Assembly (NCBI RefSeq): GCF_041296385.1
Contig: NC_091022.1
Location: forward strand, 24,509,967-24,573,966
DNA: 64,000 bases
DNA from: Aphelocoma coerulescens
Lineage: Eukaryota; Chordata; Aves; Passeriformes; Corvidae
Reading direction: 5' to 3'
How positions within the stretch are numbered: the stretch's first letter is position 1; every line of letters starts with the position of its first letter. Below the pieces are notes generated by a model. The model ran no database searches. It had not been told where the DNA came from and worked only from the letters and a program-made list of their open reading frames with translations. The translations under genes and the position numbers were made by a program. Positions 25,630 through 38,100 of this stretch are shown one piece after another.

Positions 25630-25675
25630 CTCCTCCAAACCACTATTTCTCCTCTAAACTGCTATTTCTCCTCCA
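25630..25675. repeat. 19-bp tandem duplication
   Basis: Two and a half copies of a 19-base unit beginning CTCCTC and ending CTATTT lie at 25630-25648 and 25649-25667, with a partial third copy. The two full copies differ at three positions. Confidence 0.8.
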
Positions 25676-28215
25676 TGGAAGCTCCAGATTACATAATTCC
25701 ATCTTATTTTTATTCATTTCTCATCTTCAGTGGCAGAGGAGAAAGAGTTTGAAGAACCTGGAAATGTTATGAAGATCTTTCTACAGACAACATCAGAGGT
25801 AATTAAGACTGATGACAGTTTTATTCCAAAAGCTGGACACTTTCATCAACAGCTCCTAGGGTTTTTCCTTCTTTCATGTACAATCAGTTTGGAATATCTG
25901 TTGACCCCTGATTAAAAAATCCCCAACCCTCAGTTGATCACCAGGTTTCTATAGGAAAGGCAGGAAGTTCAGTAGTGTCTGCAGTCATAAAACAAAGGAA
26001 ATGTGAAACTACATTGTAGTTGCAGTGAGGTCAGATCCAGCAGCAACAATAAAGATGGTGTGGAGTGATCCCTAGGTGTTTATCACTGGGAACATCCAAA
26101 TTCCCAGTGGTGGTTATTCCAAAATCCCCCATTTTGAGGCAGCTGCCATATGGCAACCTTTTGAAACTATGCCTATCACAATGATGTAAGAGAAAAAAAC
26201 CTCAGATCAACCAAGAATTTTTTGTTATGTGAGGAGGAATTATTGTTCACAGTAAACCCTGGCTTGTCACTGGATGAGTGGTAATTATTACCAGTCGTGT
26301 TAACAGAGACTCAGCTTGTTTTCACACTCCCATCCTAAGCGTGGGTTCATACCTGCTCTGCTTTTTTTACACCAAATTTCTGCAAATTTCTGTCTGTAAG
26401 CACCCCACAAGCCATTGAGTAGAGTTTTCTCACAGTCTGGGCCGAGGTAGATTCTGGCCAAGCTGAGCAAGGAGTTTTTGATGTGGCCACTCATTTCTCA
26501 TTAGCACAGAGTGGCTGAGCAGAACATCTGGAGATGTGAATGCCCAGGGTGGTCCTGAGAAAGCCATTCTCTCTCTTCTGATCCAGGAGCACTGGATCAG
26601 GCCCTTCCAAACTGAGACAGAAAAGAATCTGACCAGGAATACCAAAGGGAACAAACATTAAAGGAAGGCTGAAAATATCAATAGCGCAAAGATCAGAGCT
26701 TCTTTTCCTGTGATCTGCGCTGAAAGCAGCAACCTCCCGAGAAAATCCAACTCCTTACAGTCCCTAGTGCACTGCAGACTCATGAATGTGTGTTACTTCA
26801 CATGTCAGCACACCCATCTGAGTGCTCTTTACCTCCCCACGAAATCACTGGGTCCTGTAGAAGAGTATCACTCTCCACACAAATTCCATTAGGCTGTATC
26901 AGGATTGACCTGGGAAACCACCGCTACCAAATTGTACCGCAGCGGCGGCCACGCTAGGAAGTACTAAATCCTGCACTGCTCCAAATGAAAGGAAAATACA
27001 TATGTTAATGTTACAGCACAAAATTCACGCACTCGTTAATTATAATTAATTACGATTAATTAATTCTTACGTTGCGCCCCAGACATGGCCACTTCACTGC
27101 CTTCGGAACTCCTCCCATCGTTTGGTCTGGCTCCTCCGAGTGAGTCTCCTCAGTGAAACCAATGGAGCTTTTTCCAGTTCTTCCACTGGATCTGCAAAAT
27201 ATATGCAGATTTATACAGTGAGGCACACACTAAATACTCCGGGGGAAGGAGTAAAACAGACATTAACCAGATATTAAAGGACTTGTGAGACAGGGAGAAA
27301 TACACATTTGAGCATAGTTTGGCATTGGTTTTGAATGTTATGTACACACATACACAATTACTGTGTATATCTGTGTATTACAGTTCTGTTTTAAGCAACT
27401 GGATTGGATAGGATAAGGAGAGAACAGGAAGACGCAGGAGTTAAATACCTAATAACACTAATGTTAGGGAACTGTGGCTAATTTGCAAATGGATACCACA
27501 TGGAAACACGCTTCTGTTAATCTGTGTTGCTTTAAAAAGGAAGGGGGAAAAAAAAAAAAAGGAGGAGGAGGCTGGGGTTAGTAAGCTATCTGACAGTCTG
27601 AGCAGCTCATCTGCTTGCAGGGATTGGGTCGGGAGCAGATATTCCCAAGTGCCTTGAGTATCAAGTACATTGGATATGGCTTTTGATTAGAGGGGCAAGG
27701 TGCTGCCTCCTCTTCCCCAGGGTGGTTCCCACTGGAGGCAGGTACATCCCGATGGAGCACGGAGGGAGGGTTTGGTGGCACTGAGAGGGACAGCTCTGCA
27801 TTGTGTGTTTACACCAGACCCTGGCCTTTCCCCTGCCTGTGTTCCTTGTAATTTCTGGAAATCAGAAATAAGCTGATGTGATTAGAGAAGAACAGATCTG
27901 GCTTAGTGCTCTTCAAGCTTAAAAAGGTGTTAAAGACTTGACAAATTACAAATACAGAACTAATAAAGATCCTAAATAAGTGCGGTTACCTAATTCCTTT
28001 ACATCGAGAGACAAAAATGAAGGGTGGCTTTACTGTGATTGATGGGCAGATAGCAGCCTGGCCAGGGAGAAATAGCTGAGAGCTGAGGCACATCAAAAAA
28101 CCTTTTACACCCAGCTCAGTCTTGATCTGGGTAAGGAAGGACTAGTTTTTGCTGGCTCTTAGCTTTGTTGATAGTTTGATACCGGTGACCCAGTGGAAAC
28201 AGAGTTTTTGTGGCG
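25676..28215. other. unique non-coding sequence
   Basis: No gene is recognised. A short A run lies near 27548-27560. Bases 26925-27070 form a candidate regulatory element described separately. Confidence 0.45.
26925..27070. promoter_or_regulatory. candidate conserved non-coding element
   Basis: A CpG-bearing block ('accgcagcggcggccacgct' near 26937) lies about 80 bases from a dense run of TAAT/ATTA cores at 27035-27066. The retained CpGs in an otherwise CpG-poor region and the homeodomain-site cluster suggest selective constraint. No repeat match was found. Conservation is untested. Confidence 0.3.
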
Positions 28216-28262
28216 TTCTCCTCGGGGAGGAGGTTTTTTTTTGAGGCTTCTCCTCGGGGAGG
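28216..28262. repeat. duplicated 15-bp GC-rich hairpin unit
   Basis: TTCTCCTCGGGGAGG occurs exactly twice, at 28216-28230 and 28248-28262, separated by a T-rich spacer. Each copy can fold on itself (CCTC/GAGG). Two identical mini-hairpins 32 bases apart are unusual in unique sequence. Confidence 0.85.
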
Positions 28263-30649
28263 GGCCAGGCTTGGTTTTCTTTATGTTACACTTTTTCTTT
28301 GTCCTTTTTTATTTTTTTCCCCTTTTTTTCAATGCAATCTCAAAGTCATCTTGCATTAATTAGCCGTCATCTTAACGACACTGTTGCATGTTAGACGAAG
28401 AGATCTCTGAATTCAAATAAGACTTGACCCTAAGAGGGACCAGCTCCCTGGCTTTTTCTTCTCATCTCCTTAAATCTAAAAATTGCTAAGTGATCTCTGA
28501 GGCTCAGGCTTTCCTCGGAGATTAGTGTAAGAAAAGCCCCAACATCTGCAAAAGTGACTGCTTTTGACAACCGTACAGATATCTTAAAGAGCAGGAATTT
28601 CCCTAATAAAACCCCTTAAAATAAGTCTTCTTAAGATTTCTTAATGCCACAGTGATCAGTTTGCATGTTTCAGAAATTCAAGAATTTTTTATCTGCTTTG
28701 GAAAGTCATGAAAAAAAAATGAAGCAGGTTTATTTAAAGGGGAGAAGTATTTGAGATGCAGGAGAGACGGAGTAGAAAAGCTTAGGAACTGGTGATAAAA
28801 CCATAAATTGTATAGCTCAGGGAATTTGTGGACTGACTAAAAATGACAAAGCAAAGCAGCCCAAGTTGGTCATCAGAAGAATAACAAAGAGGACTTTTAC
28901 CAAGAAAAAAAAAAAAAAAAAGCACGTGGACCCTCTGGCATTCCATAGGCAATTTAAATAGCTTAATTCAGCATTGTTGTGATAGCCATATGCCTGATAG
29001 CCTGTGGGCCAGATCCTCTGCTGGTGTAAAGCCAAGGCTTCTCCACCTATTCAGAAAAGCACCCCTGTTAAAGACAGTGTTTAGGCATCTGCTGAAATGT
29101 GAGTGCTTAGATCCCAACAAAGACACTGGGAGTTCAGCATCCCAGGAAGCTGCTCTAGCACATGGAGATGTTTAAGTCAGTGTATTCTGCAGCTGGGGCA
29201 TGAGGCCCTTGCCCAAATTTGCCATGTATTTCTAAGCTCTCGGGTGCTGGCACAAAAGTCTGGGCTGCCTGTGAGATCCCAAAGCATAGAGAGATGTTGC
29301 TGGATGTCTCTATAGGCTTCTGGGGCTTGATCCTGCCCTCCTTTCCCTGCTTGGAGTAAACACATGGATCTGCAGCGTGTGGCAGGACCGGGTGTAGTGT
29401 GCTATAAGGGCTGTGTGTGCAGAGTGGGATGGGGTGGGCTGGGGTGCTGATGCTTCCAGGAGTAAAATTCATCCTGGCGTTATCCCTGCTCAGCAGATCT
29501 GCAGCAGGGAGAGTTGGGCTGAGCATGGCAGAGGAGCCCTCAGAGAGAGCTGTGAGCACCTGTGTGTGCGGGGCCTGTGGCCTGTGGTGACAGCATCCAC
29601 ACCAACATCCCCGAGGTTGGCTCCTTGAACTGAGTTTCAGTGAAAATGTCCCACCAAGGGCAGGATCACAAGAAAATCTGGGGGGGTTGTTTGGTCAGGT
29701 CCTTTGTTGTTTTTTCTTTTTTCTTTTTTTTTTTTTTTTGCCAGTTTGTGAGTCTCCAACAAGGACAGAAATCTAGGTGTCTGAATTTCTCACACCTTCC
29801 TGCACAGGTACTTCATCCCCATAAAAATGAGGTGGTTTCAGCACCAGATATTCCCATTTAACATTTTTATTTATTTCCATTTACAAGCCCATGACTGATA
29901 GGGTGGAGGAACTCTTGGGGTACAGCACAGAATTTTGTGCAAGATGGATGGATGTAGGTCCAGGATATTTGTTGAGGATACATCCCATGCACCTCATGTG
30001 CCATGGGATAGGGCAACATAAGGCAGCAGGAACCAACATACGAAACCCCACACAGTTATTTTTCCTCCTCCTTTCCCTTCATGACACACTTTCCAGCTCC
30101 ACTTCAGAGCAGAGGGACATACCGGAATTACAGAATAACCCACTGAAACCAAGAAATCTGGTGCATGCCCAGCCCTAGCAAAGGTGGAGCAGGAAACAGA
30201 TCAGGGATTAAACCCACGAAGGGACATTGGTTCACAATTACCATGTTAAGCCCTTCAGTCCAGCTGTAAAGCCTCCGAGCCACTACCCAGCTCCTGCTTG
30301 ACCCTGGGTGCCCCTTAAATCTTTTTGGTGTGCTGGTTTGCAATGCTAAAATTCCCAGGTGCTGAGAGATGGGTTGCTCCTGGGAGCGCCCCTGTCGTGC
30401 CTTGGCTGAGCAGATCAGTGCCCCTTCTCTGGTCCTTGAGGTGTTTCTCAGCCTTCCTCACACATGAAGTCCAGCTAATGAGAACTCCCAAAGACCCAAA
30501 CGAAGTACAAACAGCGATGGGGGTGGTAGGGATCAGAGAGGGTGCTGGAAAACCTTGTGGCTGCCATTTTTATCCTCTTTATTTGTGTGTCTTTGCTCTG
30601 GTCTGGCGAATCAGCAAACAATTTTCAGAAGTGCCAGAGGTTAGAACAG
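28263..30649. other. unique sequence with poly(A)/poly(T) runs
   Basis: No gene is recognised. Homopolymers lie at 28905-28921 (A17) and 29724-29739 (T16). An old repeat remnant is at 29006-29034. Bases 29400-29630 are GC-richer with short open frames only. Confidence 0.45.
29006..29034 (-). repeat. ancient amniote repeat remnant
   Basis: 'gggccagatcctctgctggt' followed by 'gtaaagcc' matches the reverse complement of the 'ttacaccagctgaggatctggccc' end of a short repeat seen widely in turtles, crocodilians and birds. Only this end is recognisable. Its formal family name is not known to me. Confidence 0.4.
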
Positions 30650-30775
30650 AGAGGAGAACATTTCATCTGGAAGGGACCTACAATGACCATCTAGTCCAGC
30701 TGTCTGACCACTTCAGGGCTGTCTACAATTTAAAGCAAATCCGAGAGTTAAGGTTATCCTAGAGCTTAATACACA
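30650..30775 (-). mobile_element. CR1 LINE 3'-end fragment
   Basis: 'catctggaagggacctacaa' followed by 'tgaccatctagtccagctg' and 'ctgaccacttcagggctg' is the reverse complement of a CR1 3' region. The element therefore reads on the minus strand. The terminal octamer repeats are not recognisable. Confidence 0.75.
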
Positions 30776-31097
30776 AGTGCCTGTAGGTGGCAGATATTGG
30801 GTCAAATCCCCTCAGACAGGGGTGTAAATAAATACCTTGAGGGAGTGTAACATGTGGGAGTGTAACGTGATGTTGTGGGATCAGCCGTAGGATTCCGAAA
30901 TATTTTCTGCAAAGCTTAATATTTTTTCTTTCAAAATGTGAGGCTTTTGGGTTTTTTGTTTATGTGAAGCTGTTTTGGTTTGGGTGGGGTTCTTTTTGGT
31001 TTGGTTTGGTTTGGTTTGTTGTTTTTTAAGAAGGAAAGCAGAACATTTTGTTAATGGGAGCATCTCAAATTGCAAGCCTCAGAGGGGAAAACCAGAT
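30776..31097. other. unique sequence with small tandem repeat and GGTTT-rich tract
   Basis: A 15-base tandem duplication (GGGAGTGTAAC-R-TG units) lies at 30841-30870. Bases 30975-31020 carry repeated GGTTT units. No gene is seen. Confidence 0.6.
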
Positions 31098-31165
31098 CTG
31101 GCAAATTCACCTCTCAACCTCTCTGTCTCAGTTTCTTTACCTGTGAAATGGGCACCAGATTGCTT
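31098..31165 (+). repeat. MIR-like CORE-SINE remnant
   Basis: 'ctcaacctctctgtctcagt' followed by 'ttctttacctgtgaaatggg' matches the MIR sense strand 'cttaacctctctgtgcctcagtttcctcatctgtaaaatggg' with few changes. It is the best preserved of the MIR-like pieces in the window. Confidence 0.65.
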
Positions 31166-34100
31166 AGACTGCCTCTTCCAACGTGCCCCTACACTGTAGG
31201 CTCCAACATGATATAGAAGGTGAAAATTAAGACTCAGGTGTCTTATCCCTATGCAGCAGTCTCAAAAATACTGCTCTGAGTGAGAAAAAATTGTGCCACC
31301 ATAAGGAGAGTTTTATTTAGGACACTGCAGATCCGGATTTGCTGCCGGCAGCCTAAAACTAACAGGAACTTGGAGTGGGAAAAAAAAAAATCCTTTCTGG
31401 TTTTATATCTCAATCAAGAAGAACTGTCCTTTTTAATTCAAACGCCGGGGTCTAGAGTTGTTTTCCCTGCAGATGCCGTGTTGTATTGGGAATATCAGGA
31501 GCTGCCAATTGCAATAACAGTTTCTAATTCCAAATTAATTCAGTGTAAATGAACTGTCAAGAGAAGATTGATTTGTTTTGGTAATTGCCCTGATGCAGGC
31601 TGCTGGGTGACAGCGGGAAAGAGCAAAGAAGGGAGCTTTGGCAGGTCTGGCTGAGCCTAAGGGTGGATTGAGGAGACGGAGACCTAGCTGCAAATATCAT
31701 CTGTCAGGACCACTGCTGAGCCCGATGCTTTTTTCCAGCCTTCAACTATGTCTTCAGGAATGAAGCCGACACTGCAAAATGCTCCTTGAGTTAAAGACAT
31801 TGGTGTATTAGGCAATTGGGAAAGGGGGGAAAAAAGAGACCCCCTCCATTGGAAGGTCTGCTCGTTGTCCTGCCCCCACCTCTGCTGTGCTGGTGGCTCA
31901 CCAGCCCTCACCTCCTCTGTGGTGGCCAAGTAACTGTCTCACTCTGCCTTGTGGCTAGGAAGGGCTGAAAACAAGGGACACAGGGCCAGGTGAGGGTATG
32001 ATGTGCCACGTGGGACATTTCATGCTGCCTGGGACAAATGGAAGAAGTTTGGGTCCCTGAGCAGCTCCACGTGGCTGTGCCCGATGTGCTGAGCCCTTCT
32101 CAAGGGCTTCACCTGCCACCATGGCGTGTGGAATCCATCCATACACAGACCTGCAGCAAGCCCATGCTGATGCTCTAGGGTCCACCCAAACAAGGTATTT
32201 TAGCAGGAAATTCAACGTTACACTCCCAGCAGTGAGGGAAAAGGCTGAACATCCCAGCATATCAGGCAGCAACACTGTCAGCAACCCAAACACAGACTCT
32301 GGAGGGTAGGCATGTGGCATTAGCTAATTCAGCAACGTGTAGGTGCCTCAAAAGGAGCAATGACTGTATGATTTTTAATCCATATTATAGCTAAATATAA
32401 AAACTTTGTTTAAATGACTCCATAGATATAGCATTCAGGCTATCACTGCAGTCTATAAAAAAGCAAGGCAAGAAAACTCCCAGAGCAAATGACACAGTAA
32501 ACTCCTAAATGTTAATGAAGTTGCTGGCTAAAGAACTGCCCAACAAACTAGCTTTTGCTTGCTGTATTTTTGGGGTTTGTTTTTGTGCGTGTGCTTAAAT
32601 TCCCTGATCAATACAGGTGCTGTGTGACTGAATTGCTAATGGAGTCTGTAGATTAGTTTATCAATAGCATTTAAATACTTTTCACACTTGCAGTAGATTT
32701 TGAATTATTTATTTGTTTCTGGTCAATTGCTTATGATCTCATTAGCATTTGTCTGTAAAGTGATACCAGACATGCTGGAATACTTTAAAGATTTCGTGGC
32801 TCTGCAACTTTGTCTGGGAGAAGGAGGTGTCAGGGTTTAAACTCACAAAATCCTATGCCAGTCCTTTTTAAGGCAGGGGCTCTGCTTGCAGGTGGGGAAC
32901 ACTCAGAATCTGCTTTTTGGGGAAAGGATGGAGGCAAGCTTGTAGGCAAACTGCTGCCCTGGAAAGTTCAGCCTTCAGACTGACTCCTGAAAATGTGAAG
33001 AAAGAATACTGCCACATTTATTCTGAGTTTTGGACAACAAATCCCTTTCAGGGATATGTCTGGGATCCCACAGAAACCCTACAGACAAGCTGGAACTTGA
33101 AATGAAGCCTCTTGAGTCCTTTTCTCTAGTCTTCATAACAAATCCATTCATCTTCCTAATTACAAGAGTCACAAATATGCTAAACAATCTCATTTCATAT
33201 GTTGTGTTATTCTGATTTGATGGAGGAGGGGTTGCATTGTCCTGACAGACTTTACATTTGTCTTTTCATCTTTTGATAAGTCACATGTAGACTCCACACA
33301 AAGCTCGTAACAAGAAGAATACATCTCAAAAGGGGAAGGGTTGTGCCTTAAAAACGTTGGAAGTATATGGTTTATAAGTGTTGTCAATGTACTTTAAGAA
33401 GGGGAGAGTAGATTAAATGTAAAGCTGGGCTAGAAACCAATGGGAAGAGACAGTAGAAATGTCAGCTGAAGAAGGTTGTGGAAGGAGGAGACTGTTTAAC
33501 CCTTAGCAACGGCCTGGCATGTCCCAGTATAAATTCACCATCAGGATGAAAGGTGTGGAACAAAACCAGGACTTTCTACCTTGGGTTGGAAGAGGAGCAC
33601 ATTAGGAAGTCTGAAGTAAGACTGGAAAAAAAAAAAAATCTCCTTCTGGGAATCACCAATGCCATGACTGCTCTCCGGTGGACTCTCACCATTCATCTCA
33701 TGAGGCTGTTGAACATCTCACGAGCCTGAGGACAGCCAAGGAGGTGTCAGACTGTGGAGTGTAATGTACTGTGCTGTTTTGCCACCCTCAGGCTTTGCTC
33801 TGTGACTACTCCACTGTTCTGGAGCAGATGGATCGATCTTTTCCCAGATCTCACCCCTGGCATCTCTGACTTGCAGACAATTGACTGCAGCCAGGTCATG
33901 CTATGAAGCAGAGGTCTCCAAAAGCTTCCTCACCTTTTGCAGAGGCATCCACAGGACTTTTTGTACTGGGTTTACTGCCAATCCTCCCGCTTTGAGGTCT
34001 AATCACATACTGATGACACATCCCATCATGTGCTGAGCTGTTGCCCATTTTCGAGACATTGGCAGCACTATAGAGATGCTTTGCCAAATTTCCACCTTCA

Positions 34101-35041
34101 GAGCCTCTTCTGAAGTGCCTGTACAATTCACTTTAACCAGCTGTTAGGAAAAAAGGAAACAGTGCCCAGACCTGTGTTTTCTGTCAGCACTCTGAGCATC
34201 TCTGAAAGCTGGAGGCATTCAGGAGAGCCCTGTTTTTGTGTTGGGACACTTCTTTTCAGTTAAAATGAGATTATCTAGATATTCCTAAGTATAACCATAG
34301 CTAGGACTCGGCCAGGACCACAGATTGATGTCAAGTGTCAGTCTTATTTCTGTAATCATCATCCTATGTAATCTATTTCCTTTTCCCCTCAATATCTGCT
34401 TGATTTTTTCCCTGGTTAACACAAAGTGGGCAGGTATAAGAGGGTTTCTATGCCCTTTGGCTGTTCTGGTGGAATAACCAGGACTGTAAGTTAAATCCAC
34501 TGGAAATCTGGTGGACATCAGTCCTGGTGAGTGAGAAGAGGGAGCCAGAGTTCACCATCTTCTGCTGTTCTGCTGAACCTGGCTCCCCTGTAGATTCACT
34601 GTCCCTCCTCCCTTGCAGCAGAGACTGTGGCTGCAAACACTTTTATGGGAGGGAGAGACAGGACAACCTCATGAATCTCTCATGAGCCAGCCACCTTGAG
34701 AACAAGTGAAGCTTACTCAGAATAACCCAGTATGTCCCTGCAGGATACCCCCAGTTTCCCTGAGGCATCCCCTAAGAATTTGCAAATGTGAAATGCCCCG
34801 TGTGCTGTACACCTTCGGCAGAGAAACCCAGATGCAATCTGGTGGCAGCCAGGGACACCTCACAAAAAGGAGGACAGAGAGTCCCACTGAACCCCCTAGG
34901 GAAGGGCTGCCAGAGCAGTCACAAGTAATTTGAAAACTATATGATAAATATGGTGTCGTCTTTGGCAGATACACGTTTTTTCCCCCTGAAAGGCTCTGGG
35001 ACCATGCAGGACACTGAGTCAACTGGATCAGAGATACAACA

Positions 35042-35103
35042 CTTTTTCCTTTCTTTTCTTTTTGTCTTCTTTTCTTTCCCCTCTCTTTCCTTTTCTTTTT
35101 CAG
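35042..35103 (+). repeat. polypyrimidine tract ending in CAG
   Basis: About 60 bases are almost entirely C and T and end in TTTTTCAG at 35103, the form of a very strong 3' splice site. A GT lies 43 bases downstream (35147-35148), but the interval contains a stop in one frame and shows no recognised peptide. It may be only a pyrimidine-rich microsatellite. Confidence 0.6.
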
Positions 35104-38100
35104 TTCAGCCTAAATAATGATCTAGGACAGCACTGTCTCTTTAAAGGTGGCCTTTTTAACTGCAACCTAATCTTCTTCTATCCACTTGGACCTTGGATTT
35201 AAAAAATTTCACCAATCCGGATTTCCAAATCCTTGCAGATTCTGAGGGGGCTTGTTTATGGAAGTATCCTTTAGAAAACGGCTTAGACTTTAAGATGAGG
35301 AAACGCAGGGAGCTAATGTGAAGATTTAGGACTTTCTAGGAAGCTTGCAGTGCCTAAGCCCTGCTTGCTTGAGCAGTCTGAAGGTCCTTTTGCAGACTAA
35401 GAGGGATTAATATCCCTTTAACCAGCGGGGCTATGCACACATTCATAAATATACCATCTCTCTCTAATCGCTTCGCTCCCTAATCCACAATGATTTCTTA
35501 GGAATTATCATTTTATCTCAGCTAAATAAGCACATTCCTTGTGCTTTCCTGTAGAAAAATAAAATATTTCAGGAGATTTTCTTTTCAGCTGTGGTGCTAT
35601 GAAAATCAAGCTTTTATTTAAGACCTTGAGTAAATAAAGGAAACTTTGTTTATTTCCTTCTCGGGCGAAGGGCGATCGGTCACATCCGCCGAGCATCTGC
35701 CTGCTGATCCACCCACTCCCCGTCCAAATGACTCCCCTGGAGTCAGGATCAGGCTTATTTGTTTGCCCAACACCTCATGAAGTGACAAGACCTCTCTGTA
35801 TGCACAAGACTCAGGTGGAAAGGGTTTTTGCACAAATTATGGCTAACACCAATGTGATGATTGTTGAAAGAGACCATTTTTGAGAATCCTGCATAGTTTT
35901 TCATGTTTATTTTGTAGATTTTTCTCTACCTCTTTTGCTTTTTCAGGTTTGGTGGTGTTTTTACATGGTTTTAATTTTTGCATTTTACTTGTCCAAGCTC
36001 AGCTACTTCACATGGGACTATCAGTCTTGATTTTGGGGAACATCACCCTTTTTATTTTGGAACATATCACTCCCTGGTTTCTCCTGCTGGCTGTAAGCAC
36101 AGCTGGTTGCATGGGGTTGATCCTGGGGCAGGGAGGAACTACAAGTAATAAGGAATCTGACTCCTAATGGCATTTTAAAAAGAAAAGGAAATAGTTCTTT
36201 TTATTGCTAAGAATATTGCACAGAAGTGAGTATTTCTTTGGTAAATCACTCCCCACTTAGGCTTTGGTTTCTAAAATCACTTTCAAATCCAGAAATGAGT
36301 TCAGGCAAATTCCAGCTGAAGTGAAACACTCAGCTCTGGGAAGGGCTTTGAGTTTAATATAAAAAAAGCCTCTGAATTTCCTATATTTCTAATTCTTACT
36401 CTGTTAAACTCTGGCCTTCTATCACAAAAAATGCACATAACCTTGAGAATCAGTACAGCTGTGCTGCATGGGGAGCTTTAACACCTATAGGTTTCAATGT
36501 TCACAGGTCAAAAAAAATTGTAATAAAATACTTATTATGGATGATTTAATTTTTTAAATAGAATTAATAGGGACAATATGAAAAGATGGTTGCAGAAAAT
36601 CGAAATTGTTTGCTTAACATATTTCAAAAGTAATTTGGGATGTGAATTAAAAAATACACCTCTTCCCTTAGTAGATATAATAATGATAAATGAAGAATTA
36701 GAGCTATCTCCAGGTATTTCCAGAGTTCAGAGGCATTTGAATCTGTGTTTTCTTTTATGTCTCTCTCCACTGAGACCATTCCATTTAATAAGAAGTGAAA
36801 TAGTGTGACAAATCTGCTGCAGCCTTTTATGACTTACAGTTCCTATGGGCTTTATATTTTTTTCTTGTCCCTTGCCCCTTCCCCATGCACTCTGTGGTCA
36901 GAAGAGAAATACAGAAGCCATGACATGAAAATATAGATGGGCTACAATGAAATCTTTGTCCTAGCAGGAGTGTTTGCACGGAGCACCCCTGGCTGCTGCC
37001 CATGCTCCCCTCAGTGTGCAGAGGGCTGGCCCCGACCAAGAGCATGTGGAAGAGTCCAATTCCCTCGCTGTGCCAGGAGACCCTTCAGTATTTGCTGTGC
37101 CTGCAGCAGGGCTCAGTGTAGATCTGGCTTCTGCCTGCGCTTGCCTGCACATGGGGACCTGGATTTGTAGTTCATGCGAGCTCAGGGTTGGGACTGACTG
37201 AACAGAAGCACTGTGTGAATGTGTGTGACAGCTACCAAATGAAATCTGCTCTCATGGCAAGGCCATCCTTTGTGGAGAGGTGCCTCCAGTTGTTTTTGGA
37301 GGGTGTTTCTCCAAACACAGCATCTGCCACCTCCTTTTGCTGCAGTTGGCAGATCTTCAAAGCATCCAGACCAGCAGAGGGCCGATATTCCTGGCTCTGG
37401 CTTTTAACCTGTGTTTGCCTACTGATTCTAGGGGGTTCCCCCATGGTATTAAAGGACTTGGAGCCCTTCTGCAAGGAGGATGTTTCCAGTGTTGTTTCCT
37501 AAATTCTTCTTGCAACTACAAAAATATCCACCATGCTCCAAAGGCACTCAGTTAAACCTGAGATTGATCTGATTTAAGGGGGATTTCTACCTGGGCTTCA
37601 CATCCTTCCATACAATGCTCACTGAAAGCCTGAAAGTGGCTGGGAGGATTAGCTAATGGGTAATTTAAATGGGTCATTTCATAAGAGATGTGTATGATAG
37701 GCAAGCTTGAAGCCTTGCTTAAACCCTGTAGCTTTGTCTTGTCTCCGTGTGTCTCTTTGTGCCCTTGCCATATGTCTCTTTGCTAGTTTTTCTGTTCTCA
37801 TCTTCCATCCCATCAATTGCAGAACTCTCTTTCTTTGTATTCTCAGCCAGTCTCAGCTAAAGCCCATTTTTGTCAATGGGATGCATAGACTAGGCCTTCA
37901 AACTCCATCTGACAACGAAGCTGCCCCACATGGAAACAGAGAAAAAAGATAAGTCTAGGGAAAAGAGCTTTATATGTGCCTGGACATACATACACAGATT
38001 TATTTTTTCATTTCTTATCTTCGTGTTTCTCTTTTAGACTGAAAGATTTGAAGGGTAGGAAATATGTGATAGTGAGCCTAGGAAAGAATATATAAAGGCT

